Below, one piece after another: positions 14,111 through 24,841 of a DNA stretch of 64,000 nt; the stretch's first letter is position 1; every line of letters begins with the position of its first letter. Below the pieces are notes generated by a model. It saw nothing but the letters and a program-made list of their open reading frames with translations. It ran no database searches and was not told the DNA's origin. Source of the DNA: Leucaena leucocephala (Eukaryota > Streptophyta > Magnoliopsida > Fabales > Fabaceae); assembly GCA_037074615.1 (NCBI GenBank), contig CM073536.1:6267001-6331000 (forward strand), given 5' to 3'. Made by a program: the position numbers and the translations under genes.

Positions 14111-14207
14111 CAAGTACATATGAGTATGTATCCCTAAACAATGTTATGATGTACTGCTATAAATACATCTAACTAAATTATTGAGGAGTCTCGACAAGTG
14201 GTAGGAG

Positions 14208-14650
14208 CAGGGGTGATAGAGGGTTTAGGGTTTGCACTTTTTAGCGGTTAGATAATCGCTAAAAATTTGCAACCTATATATAAACTCCGTTGTCCTCATT
14301 TTGTCACTCTTGATGAGTTGTGTAGTGAAGTTCTGCCGAATTCTCTACACAAATCAAATCCGGATCTAAATCTAGATAGTACTCCATATTTTCAGGTAAG
14401 AATAAAAATTTAGTTATCAATTATTTTTAAAATTATTTTTTATTTTTTTATTTATTGTATTTCTTAAATTATTATTATTTGATATTATTTATTTTTTATA
14501 TGAATTATTATTTAATATTATCAGGATGAGTTGTCGACCCGAGAAGGAGCTGGTTGATCCTAATACACCCAACAAGGAACCTGCTTCTAGGGTTGGTACT
14601 TCTAGGGGTGGTACTTCGGCGAGGATCCTGCTAACTGATTTTTTTAAGTT
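14208..14650 (+). mobile_element. hAT-like transposon 5' fragment
   Basis: Begins with CAGGGGTGATAGAGGG, which resembles an Ac/hAT terminal inverted repeat. A TATA-like CTATATATAAAC follows near 14,272. A probable intron is flanked by TTTTCAG/GTAAGAA near 14,396 and TTATCAG at about 14,523. An ATG at 14,525 then starts a short frame (MSCRPEKELVDPNTPNKEPA and on) that runs into the join with the opposite-strand hAT fragment. This looks like the promoter and first exon of a plant hAT element. No intact transposase follows on this strand. Confidence 0.45.
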
Positions 14651-16390
14651 CTCTTTTACTTTAAGATAGAAATTCATAACATCGACAGTAACAGTTTTTC
14701 TAATAATGGGCCCATAGTCAGGATTTAAATATGAGTGAAAATCTCTAAATGCCTCCCACTCAATGAAATAATATGAAACGTTATATTTGATGATAAAATA
14801 AGCCAGCATATCTCGAACTTTGTTTTGATAAGATTTTCTAACTCTAACATTTTCTACATGGTCTAACATCATGGCACCAACATCTTTATATTTAGGATTG
14901 CTGCACAAGTATTTATATGATAACAAAGATGTGAAGTCCCATAATCCTTACCTCCCACAATATATGGTTTTTTACACCATTTACATTCAGCCTTTTCTTT
15001 CCTTCTACTTTACTAATTTTAGTAAAATAGTTCTAAACATTAGAGGTAGTTTTTTTTTTTACTTTCTTACTTGGATTATCTTCTACAGAAATATGGGGGT
15101 TAGCTTGTCTAGATTAATTTTTCACATTAGTTGTATTATTATTATCATCAGTATTCTTTCTTTTATGCCCCCAATGACAATGTCGCCCAAATCCATCTTT
15201 ACTTCGTATAGATTATACTGCAAAAATCAACAAGCAAAACATTACTTCTTCAATCAACAACCAAGCATATCAAAGTAACCGATGCCACCCAACAATAAGA
15301 GGTTTACTACTTAACAGATTAAAAGTGGAAAAGAAAACTCAATTACAATACATAAATCTTTAATCGAAACGAGACAATTCAAACAAACCAATCAAGCAAT
15401 TTTAAGTAATAGGTAATTTGTTGTACTGTATTGAACAAATTTTCTATTCTAACGCTCTCAGGAACTATTTTAAACCATTTTGAACTCTATTTTAGGTCTA
15501 CAGAAACATTACTCTTTTCAATTAGAAGCTTAGTCTCAATTTATCACAAAAATCTCACATGAAAATTTTAAGTAATAGGAGCCATTTATTTTTTAACTGC
15601 ATCATGGCAACCTCTTTGATAAACGACTCAGATTATTTGGCCCTTTCCCACACATCATGTCCCAATTTGTCCCTTCGTAAGATTTGATAAATTTGGAATG
15701 ATCTAAATAACTTATGGGATGGATAAGCTAAGCAAATTAATATTACTCTTTAAATTTATTTGAATTAAATATACAACTGATCAATGTTACTCGGCGGTTA
15801 TATATCGGGTTAAAATTTAATTAAAGTGGACTGAAGAATGCCAAAGAATAAGTGAAAATACTAAGTTCTCTGAATCCAGTCAAAATATACCTAGCGTGCA
15901 AGGGTATTAATCCAGGTAACCAATTAACCACTACCAATTAGAGAATACCGAGTTTGTTTTCACTTACAGAAGATTCCCGCTTGACTATAGCATTGCATTA
16001 GAAAACCAGTTATGGGGGCTTTTCCACAAGGAAGGAGTGCTAATCTATTGGCGAGGAGAGGGATGGTGACAGACGAGGCGACAACGAGAGTAGAGGAAAA
16101 GAGGTGAGGCAACAGCGAGTCGGCCGACTGGGTCTAGGCGAGAGAGAGAGAGGGTGAGGCTAACTGAGAGAGTCAGAGTCTGAGACTGAGCAGTGAGCAC
16201 TAAGGGTGAGGGAGAGTTTGAGTCTTAGAAAAAAGAAGTGTAAAATAATTAAGTAAACTATAAATTAATATTAATAAAATTAAGAAAAAAAAGGTTATGG
16301 CTAGCCCCTTTTTGCTTTAAACCCACAGGTTGTGAGTGGCGGGCTAACCAGCCTGAGCCCACTTTGCTTTATCCGTTTTACTAGCTCTAT
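14650..16390 (-). mobile_element. Degenerate hAT (RICESLEEPER-type) transposase remnant with BED zinc finger
   Basis: Read on the minus strand, about 15,060-14,900 gives a broken BED finger: V*NYFTKIS, then AECKWCKKPY, a frame change, and GTSHLCYHINTC. The Cys-x2-Cys and His-x4-Cys zinc ligands are visible. From 14,926 down an open frame continues with DMLAYFIIKYNVSYYFIEWEAFRDF and a YGPIIRKTV segment, the hAT region after the finger (compare the usual PF..VE.egFr.f pattern). It stops matching near 14,650. Upstream (about 16,230-16,030 read in reverse) is a pyrimidine-rich CTCA/CTCT leader typical of plant hAT 5' UTRs. The catalytic core and dimerisation domain are missing. This is a dead fragment with at least one stop and one frameshift. 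Confidence 0.7.
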
Positions 16391-16394
16391 TTCT

Positions 16395-17060
16395 GGAGCA
16401 GATATAAGTATTAAGGACTACAATCTCAGCAAAGAAGGGATATTGAACTTCATGATAGCAAATGAAGTTTTTCATAATGATGAGGCTGATTCGTTACATG
16501 ACCCCTTAAAAAAGTTTTATAATGATATGCAAATGCAGTTAAAAACAACTCCCCACTCTTTGATACCATGTCATAAGTAGCGTAAGGCTAAGAGAAAGGA
16601 AAATAACGATGGAGAAAGGAAAGTTAACTAAGCCTGTTTGGACACTCAACTATGATACTATACCACGAGCAGTTGATAGAATTATTTTGAGTTAAAATTA
16701 AAGAACTTACTCAAGTTATTGTAACAATTAATAATAAAGTTATTTGTTACTCATATCTGTTTTCTTATTTTTGTTATCATTTTTTTTTATCTTGTAGATG
16801 ATCATGAAGTTAGTTGCCAAACTATTCCCTAAACATTCATTAGGAAATTGGAGAAATGATTTAGCATTCATAAATGACGAAGGCAAAATACATAAGATAA
16901 AAAATATCAGTATATAATGTAATATTTTAATTTATTTTATTTCGATTTCTATATTTCTTTTTAAGTTAATGTTTTTGTTTCTTTTTCTATAGGAAAGGAA
17001 GGGTATTTAATGGATCTAAAACGTTTTCTATGAAGATACATGTTCATAAGAATTTGCATC
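16395..17060 (+). repeat. Eroded coding repeat, copy B
   Basis: Second copy of the A/B/C repeat. It has a short open part (SIKDYNLSKEGILNF and on, to about 16,580), then the shared GATACCATGTCATAAGTAGCGTAAGG block and AGAGAAAGGAAA. Further on come an ATCATGAAGTTAGTTGCCAAA block and a GAAAGGAAGGGTATTTAATG block, which recur in copy C at about 18,909 and 19,094. The protein family is unknown. The area after it (17,061-18,239) shows no gene. Confidence 0.55.
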
Positions 17061-18239
17061 TTTTGATGTACCATATGAAGCTTTTTTTCATAGAAGGGGG
17101 AGACTAGGCAGGTGTTTTCTCAAGTTGCAATTTGCTTCTTCGTTGGCTTATACATAAAGGAAGAAAACTGAAGATGCATATGGGGTCCCTTCTACAGATG
17201 ATACAAACAGAATTAAATGAATCATGGAGGATGCTGAAAATGATGGGCACGGCAAGCCGCGACGAACGACAATGAATGATGGTGACATCAACTAAGTTGA
17301 GGACTTGAATGGCGTGAGAGGCCGAAAGGGAGGGAATTAGGGATTTGGGAAAATGAAAATGCGGGTTGGAATGGCGGATTACAAATATAGGGTGGATTCA
17401 AAATTTTTAAAGGAATGACGTTTATATTATAATTAAAACGTTCAAACTTCAATCTGACTTGGTGCAACTGTCAGTCTAATTTATCAATGGTCTTGTGTTT
17501 GAATTTAGAATTTTTTTTTCCTTTCAAAAATATTTGCACTGAAGCAACAAAATAAAAATGACAAACCAGATGAATCGAATTGAAAACGAAATTTTAACTC
17601 TCTTCTAAACTATATGCCAACCTAACTGGACAATTGCACTCGATACATTTTAGCAAATATTATATAAATATAAATTGAACAAACATGTGTGAATCAAATA
17701 AACACGATTTATTAAAGGTTTAGTTAAATATATTTTTAGAATAACAAATATAAATGGCTATTTAACCAAAAATGTATAAATGGTTACTAAATTTTAGTTT
17801 TAAGTCTCAAGCATACTTTAATTAATTACATTATCTCTCACAATTGCATTATTTCTCTCCCCCTCTCTATATAAATAGACATCATAAAATGTTATTATAT
17901 TTTTAAGATATGGGTACGCACACAAATTTAATTAAGGAAAATTAAAGAGAATAATTTGTGGGAATAAAATATTAAAAATCCCTGATTTTGAGGTGAAAAA
18001 TAAGTTAAATTCTATTGAAATAAATTCAAGCTTTCTTTCTTAATTCTTAATTTTGAATTAAAAAAAGAATAAATATAAACTATTTGATGTTAAGAACCAT
18101 TCATTCATTTAAATGATAACAACACACACATACACACACACACACGCACACATAGTTTCATATCCTAGGTTGAGTTAATACTAGGATTTCTAGGAAGAAA
18201 GTTAATGTTCAAGGTGAAATGTACAAAGGGGACATAAAT

Positions 18240-19170
18240 GGGAAGATAAATTTTAAATGTCAAATCATAAATAAAAAAACTCAATTGCAGCATTTTGGAT
18301 GTTGATGACAATGACATGGCATTATATCGTCAACATATGGCAAAATTTTTGGATAAAGGAGTTGGGGAAGTATTTTTTGTACCTGAACAATTTATTATTT
18401 TAGAGGACATATCATTAAATTTTAGGCAGTTATACGTACTGATCCATACAAAATTTAAAGGATTATTATCATATGTTAGTTGGCAAAATTATTTTGTGTT
18501 GAAATTGAAGAATTTTCTTAAGTTAGTATAACAATTTATAATTAAATTATTTTTTACTCATGAAATATGTGTAGTTCAGTATATGTATTATTGAACCTTC
18601 CGATTTTGTTGTCGAGGTTGATTAGCTCTTTTTTCTTGTATTAATGTGACTTCTTAATAAAGTTTTACCATGATACACAAATAAACTTGGAAATCAAATC
18701 CTTACCCTTTGATACTATATTGCGCTTAGCGTAAAGCCAAGAGAAAGGAAAGGAACCATTGAGAAAGGAAAGTTAGACAGGTCATTTTGGATACTACAGT
18801 CAGATACCATATCACAATTAGTTTAAGGCTAAAAGAAGACACTTAACATGATTTATTACTCACATCTACTTTTTATTTTTGTGATAATTCTTTGTTTCTC
18901 TTGTAGGGGATCATGGGGTCAGTTGTCAAATTATTCCCTAAACATTCACATAGAAATTAGAAAAATGATAAATGGTGAAGGCAAAATATATAATATAAAA
19001 AATACTGGTAAATAATATTTAATACCTCAATTTTTTTTATTTTCATTTCTCTATTTCTTTTTAAGTTAATTATTTTGTTTCTTTTTCTATAAGAAAGGAA
19101 GGGCATTTAATGGATCTGAAACACTTTCTATAAAGATATATGTTAACGAGAATTTGCATCTTTTATGTAG
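18240..19170 (+). repeat. Eroded coding repeat, copy C
   Basis: The best preserved copy. A 78-codon frame opens at 18,295 (MDVDDNDMALYRQHMAKFLD, then GVGEVFFVPEQF) and ends at 18,531. The same protein can be followed, with stops, in copy A. Downstream blocks match copy B: GGGGATCATGGGGTCAGTTG near 18,906, KGRAFNGSET-like coding near 19,094, and an AATTTGCATCTTTT block near 19,151. I do not recognise the family. It could be gene fragments carried by a transposon. A CA-rich microsatellite lies just upstream (18,119-18,153). Confidence 0.55.
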
Positions 19171-20076
19171 CATACGAGTCTCATAATTGAAAGGTAAGAA
19201 TGTCTCTATTTCACGTACAGGCAACAATGACGTTGGAGGGTTCCCTATGTTTCAATTTGGTAATTAAATTTGTACCAAAAGAATTAGGTAATTAAATTAT
19301 TATTTTCACCCTTTTATTGATCCCCTTTTGGTCTAATTAATTGAATGGGACTAAAAAAGTTTAACTCCATGTCAATCCTAAATTGTCTCCTTCACCATGC
19401 TTAATACTTAGTATTAGTATTAAGATCAAGAAAAAGTGCCAAATACTATGTAGCCTAAAAGGTTATAAAAAATACTCATATATATTGTGATGTTTGTGTG
19501 ATTTGACTATAAATTTAGTATGTATGACAAGAATACAAATAAATATTGTCTAATATTTTTTTTTATTTTTTATACATATTTCTTAGGTTATACTCTGTCT
19601 AATTTTTAATATAAGAGCTAATTGAAAAGTTAACTTTAGTTCTAAATATAATACCTCAATTTATTTTTTCCCCAAAATTTATAATTTTTTTAAATACCCT
19701 TATTGATTGCATACATTAAGTAATTGCTATAAAAAATAGTAATCATGATGAAAGATGATACTTTAGATATTTATTATAAATAACTAATATAATTAATTTT
19801 TTTTAATTTACCTAAATTGGTTATCTAATTTTTTTATTAAAGATATAATTCGTATTAATTTAATTAAAATCGATATGACCATTAAATTGTGGGCGGTTCA
19901 TTTTAGTGAAGTAGGGAAAACATAATTTTTTTTAATTCTTTTATAAATAAAACATCTGTTTTAACATTGATATGATATCAAGGTGAGATCCTGTAGGAGA
20001 TCCTCTATTTTTCGGATTCCAAATATTCTGGTGGGCCGGAGCTATGAGTATATCTCAAATCCCACGATCAAATTCA
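19171..20076. other. Intergenic region with no supported feature
   Basis: AT-rich sequence between repeat copy C and the SINE. No open frame, RNA gene or clear repeat boundary was seen. Confidence 0.5.
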
Positions 20077-20090
20077 TCTTTCTATCACCA

Positions 20091-20274
20091 ACCAATGGAG
20101 TTTATCTGAGTAATAAGTAATTCGGTATCGTTTAAGTAAGGTCTCGAGTTCGAGTCTTGACGTATGCAAAAAATCCCCGTTAGAGACTCACCCACCATAG
20201 CCAAGAACACGACACGGTTCGGATCTAGATGTAGTCAAAGCAAATCTCAGGTGAATCGAGTGGGAAAAAAAAAA
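20091..20274 (+). mobile_element. tRNA-derived SINE, older copy
   Basis: Aligns along its length with the SINE at 44,664. Shared blocks are CGGTATCG.TTAAG..AGGTCTCGAG, TTCGAG (B-box region), AAAATCCCCGTT, GAGACTCACCCACCATAGCCA and GATGTAGTC, ending in GTGGG plus poly(A). Several substitutions, including loss of the GAGTGGTAAGCGG A-box text, show it is older. Flanks carry an imperfect duplication (TCTTTCTATCACC at about 20,077 and TCTTTCTATTTCACC at about 20,277). It sits about 110 bp before the kelch-like ATG. Confidence 0.8.
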
Positions 20275-21436
20275 TCTCTTTCTATTTCACCTAGCAGCCA
20301 TCGCCGCCTCTCCTCTCCTGTCGCCGCCGTCAGTTCGTCAGCCTCTCATCATCATCAGCAGCAGCGAAGAACAGGGAAAGGGATGGAGAAGTTGATTTAT
20401 GTTCACGTGGCAACGTTGGGAGAATCTTTAGGTGGTTATACTGAAGCAGGTTACACGGATGCTAGAAACATTTGGTATTTGATCAAACAAAGCGATGGTG
20501 GTGATGGTGTTGAATTGACGCCAGTTTTTGAAGATGTCCACTGAATCACCTTAATCCCGCTCTTTTGGATACCGACTGCAACGTGATTGGTTCATGCATT
20601 TACGTGATTGGTGGGCTCAGTATTGGGTGTCGTTGGCCGTATTTCATCAAAGATGAGGGTCCCAATACGATTCGTGTTATAGACCCCCGTAGTCCAAAAA
20701 ATGGTAGGAGAACTTTCTGTTACCATTCAGTCGTAGCGACGGCCGATCTGCTGTCGTCGACGATCACTGGTTTATAATTTTTATGGTAATCGCCATGATC
20801 ACGGTCTTCCTCCGGATCTTTGGGGTTATGCTGTCAACGTTAAGGACACCAAACAAGTAAGAGAAATTAGTCAACCTGGTAACTTGCTTTGTTACGCAAT
20901 GTTTTCTACTTGTTTATCCCCAGGGACACTAGTCACCTATTTGTATCAAGAGGGTAAATTGTTTCAACTAGATTGCAAGAACAACACTTGGAGTGTGTAT
21001 AAGGAGGATTTACCTTATAGTCCAAGATTGTTGATTGGTTGCACCACTGTTGTGGACGATGGGATCCTATGATGTTCGCAACAGAAAGAAACTTCATGTG
21101 GTGAACCTTCCCCGTTCAGGGTGGTTTGGTCATGAAGAAGTTGTTGAACTCATTGTTCTTTCTAAGAATAGGTTCTGCATTATATTTCATTGGTGTGAGG
21201 ATGTTAATGAACTCAGCATTTGTTACTTAAGATTCTCGGTTTCTTATAATCTACCTGAGCCCACTGTTAATGTTGAGGAGAAGAAGGTTTTCCCTGTTGT
21301 TGGCGCCTATTTTCTCAATGTTGTGGCAGCGTAAGTTGGCCAAAATTATTTGGTGTTCATCACCTAAAAATATATTTTCGAATTTGCTTTTACTTCATAT
21401 CTGCTTTCTCCTTTTTTGTTTCTATTTTTTCATGTA

Positions 21437-21715
21437 CCTCTCATCCTTAATATAAAATTTGTTTAGCTAATTTAAGTAGATTAAAAAAATTAGTTAAGTT
21501 AATTATTCATAATGATTATGTGTTGAATTCTTTAAAATATCATCTTTAATAATGTGTATTTGAACTAACTTTGATAAAAATATCTTTAATATATGCAATC
21601 AATATAGGGGTACTTCTGGAGAAAAATTATAATTTTAAAAGACAAAATATATTAGGATATTATATTTATAATCAAATTAGACTCTCTATCTAGTTATTAT
21701 ATTTAAGACTTGAGG
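21437..21715. mobile_element. Stowaway-like MITE, family F1
   Basis: Flanked by TA on both sides (21,435-21,436 and 21,716-21,717). Inner ends are CCTCTCATCCTTAATATAA and, inverted, CCTCAAGTCTTAAATATAA. Internal sequence (AATTAATTATTCATAATGATT and an AAAAATTATAATTTTAAAAG block) matches the MITE at 59,121-59,392. Lies in the kelch pseudogene intron. Confidence 0.7.
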
Positions 21716-21863
21716 TATTATTTATATGGTCGATACTATTTCCCTGTATTTTAAACTTAAAACGAGAGATTATGATTTAGTGGTACTATTATTTAAGTTT
21801 GGCCATCAAGTATATTTTGGATTGCTTGTATGTTTGTTAGTTTGCCTCTGGAACAAATTATGA

Positions 21864-22127
21864 TACTCCTTGGTCCTTAATATCAGATCTAATTAGAGAG
21901 TTGATTTTTATCCTAAATGTAAGACATACTTCATATATTTATCAAATATTTTTTAAATTACATCTATTGGTACTACATCAATAATAATTAAGTAAGATAT
22001 GAGATATTGAGTTAAGGAAGATAATTAATTTATTTTAAAATATATATATATTCAATAACTTAACTCACTTCATTAATCTAATCAAATTAATTAAATAGGT
22101 AGTATATTATTAAGAAATGGGGGAGTA
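21864..22127. mobile_element. Stowaway-like MITE, family F2
   Basis: TA-bounded, with ends CTCCTTGGTCCTTAATAT and, inverted, CTCCCCCATTTCTTAATAA. The 3' internal block TTAATCTAATCAAATTAATT and the GGAAGAT block match 59,411-59,658 and 62,192-62,382. Lies in the same intron as the F1 copy. Confidence 0.65.
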
Positions 22128-22318
22128 CTATAAATTGAATGAATGTTTGTCAGTAAATTACAATTTTTCCTTTCCTATGATCTCCCTTTCTATTTCTACG
22201 TTGAATGTTGACTGATTTTATTCATGTTGACAGTGATCCACATTCAGATGTGACGACGGAGAGCTCGAACTCCAATAGTGGAGTTAATATGGCTCGTAGT
22301 GAAAAGCCAGATGATGAA

Positions 22319-22338
22319 GTGTGTGTGTGTGTGTGTGT
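22319..22338. repeat. GT microsatellite
   Basis: About ten GT units followed by TATATATGTG, at the 3' end of the kelch pseudogene tail, where it has probably extended or disrupted the reading frame. Confidence 0.9.
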
Positions 22339-22429
22339 ATATATATGTGTTTGTGAAGAAGCAACGTACGTAAAAGGAAATTTTATGTTCATGTATATTT
22401 ATTTTACTTTCAGAGCTTCTTAGCTTATT

Positions 22430-24771
22430 TTGTCATTCCATAAACAATTTGCTTTTCTCTTTGCTGAGGCAGTGAATGAATTTTTGGAAATGTTTCGTAA
22501 AGAAGTATATATGAAGCTTATCTCTGGAGCATGAGATTGAATTTTCTATTGAGCTAGCGCTAGAAACAGAGCCAATATCGAATAATCATAAGAAGAAACA
22601 AAAAAGGAATGATAGCCTGACAAATATGTAATGAAAGCACAAAACTAAATTTTAAAAAAAAGGGGGATAACAATGGTAATAGATTTGACCACGAAAACTG
22701 AGAACATGGAAACCTTCTTCACTTAGACACTCTACGCACGAGGGTTTCTTGAGAAATGAAAGCTAAGCGTTGCAGACTACATGGTTCACAATGTAATTAC
22801 CTAAAGTGCTCCATATTGTCATTTCTTACACAGTTGCTTATTTATTTTATTTTATTTAAGATTCTGTAGTGGTTACATTTTTTGTTGGGACTTCATAATA
22901 TAATTTCTTCAAATGTCTTCCCTTTTCAATGAGTTTATGGCTTTGAAATTTTTCACAGGGAGAATTATAGCGAAGGATGAATTTTATAAATTAATTATTA
23001 AAAGAACTTTCAAATTCATTTATTCCTTAATTAATATAAGTTTATAATTACAAATGAATTTATAAATAAAATAATAAATATTTATTATTAGTGAGCTGGT
23101 AATACAGCTCGCATTATTTTTTAACTAACCGAATATAAAACGAGTTAATCGAACTACTATATATATATATAGTTATACTTTCTCTAATGTGCCAATCGCC
23201 CCACCCACCCACCCACCCACACACACACATATATATTTAATTATATTCAATTTATTAAAACAAGCCCGAATCCAACTTTTTCTCTTCAATATATATGTAA
23301 AATGGATTTAGTTTTATAAACTAAAATATGAAAATTTGGGAATTTCTATAAATTAAAGAATTAAATATAAATTACTATTATAATGAACTAGTTAAATGAT
23401 AAAGGTATATTTGGAAAGGGGATCTTGGGTTCTTTTGGATAGATTTAAGGTGTTAGGATAGTTTTAGAGTAACATTGGAGTAGTCTTCGAATAAATTTAA
23501 TAATATCTTAATTATGAGAACTTAATAATATTCATTTTGGATCCTCTCGTGTAAGCTTTAGAGTAACCTTGGAATGATTCTTTGAGAGTTGTGAGTGTAT
23601 ATTAATGTTTTTTATAAGTAATTTTTGTAGACTTTCACTAATAACTTTGATTGTAATTACAAGAACTAAAATGAAAATTTAATTAAATTGTAAGGACCAA
23701 GATAATATTAACTATAAAAACAACCATCATGCGATGCTAATACGCTTAAAACAGCCAGGAATTGGAATGGAAATGAAAATGACTATGAATTATGCTCATG
23801 GATATATATGACTTTAATTTATACCCCGTGCAATACAACAATATTATTAAAATTTATTAAATTAATTATTAAAATAAAAATAACAACAGCACATTCAACG
23901 TAAGAGGGTGTAAGGATAAATTAAAAAAATAATTTATATCTGTGCCTGAAGAAAAAAAAATAATTATAAAAATAAATAAATTGAACTAGCTATGTAATCT
24001 TTATAAGAGCATTTTGTAATGTAATATATTTATCAATTTATAATTAGTTCCTATCACCTCTTCTTATCCTCAAATTGATCAAAAGAGGGAGGAGTATCTC
24101 TTGGCCCTCAAATTCTGAAGGAAAATGACAAATGGATACTAATTTTCGGGGCAAAGTAATCGACAACGGGCTGCTCAAAGACAAGAGTATTGGCATTGAG
24201 GTGGATTGATTGGAATTTAGATATGATATTATTATTTTTAAATTGTTTGAGGATATAATAAATACTATTTTCTATTTAATATATATTTTATCCTGGGAGC
24301 ATAATCATGCACGATGATGAATTGACTACTTATACGAGGCGCTGGAGAACAAATAATCAATCATATTCACCTTGGTTGTCACGGATTATTGAAGCTCATT
24401 AAAAAATGATGCACCTCTTATCATTATTTCAAAAATTGTAAATAAATAAATAAATAGAAAGAATCATTGACAATTCCCAATCTATAAAATTTCTTCTCAT
24501 ATACGAGTAATACTCCTCCAATATATAATATAAGAATTAGTTGATTAATTTATATAACTTAAAAATATTAAATAAAATAATTGAACTTATTTAAATTAGT
24601 AATATTATATTAAAGACTCTAGAATATATTTCTTAAATTGAAGTTATAAACATTAACCGCAAGAGGTTATAAACGGGATTAAAGTCATGATTTCACATTT
24701 ATTAGAGAATTTTTATAGCATAAGATTACAAGACTATTGACATGCTAGTATGATATTATTCTTTTTAATTC
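22430..24771. other. Intergenic region
   Basis: No supported gene. Contains a CCCA/CA/TA compound microsatellite at 23,199-23,237 and otherwise AT-rich sequence. Confidence 0.5.
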
Positions 24772-24841
24772 TAAATATAAAATTTTATTTATAGTATAAT
24801 TTTATATTACGAATTTTACTATAAATAAAATTTTATATTTA
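24772..24841. repeat. Perfect 25-bp inverted repeat
   Basis: Arms at 24,772-24,796 and 24,817-24,841 are exact reverse complements (left arm begins TAAATATAAAATTTTATTTA), separated by a 20-nt AT-rich loop. Probably a foldback element remnant. The AT-only arms make a small-RNA precursor unlikely. Confidence 0.8.

Larger units (their letters stand above)
20383..22423 (+). pseudogene. Kelch/galactose-oxidase-like pseudogene
   Basis: A kelch-repeat-like frame starts at 20,383 (MEKLIYVHVATLGE) and is broken repeatedly. It stops at 20,542-20,544, resumes in another frame at about 20,552 (HLNPALLDTDCNVIG then IYVIGGLS), shifts again near 20,775 (YNFYGNRHDHGLPPDLWGYA) and again at about 21,070 (YDVRNRKKLHVVNL). 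Exon 1 ends at a good donor, GTAAGT at 21,331. A phase-matched acceptor at 22,233 leads to a short Ser/Asn-rich tail (ADPHSDVTTESSNSNSG) that runs into a GT microsatellite. The IYVIGG and VIDPRSPKNG strings are kelch-blade-like. Known relatives are beta-propellers, often F-box partners, but no F-box is seen here. At least three frame lesions mean it is a pseudogene unless they are sequencing errors. The intron holds two MITEs. Confidence 0.75.

Noticed and set aside
20164..20382. Upstream extension of the kelch-like frame
   Set aside because: The first part is translated SINE sequence. The 20,383 ATG is the natural kelch-like start.
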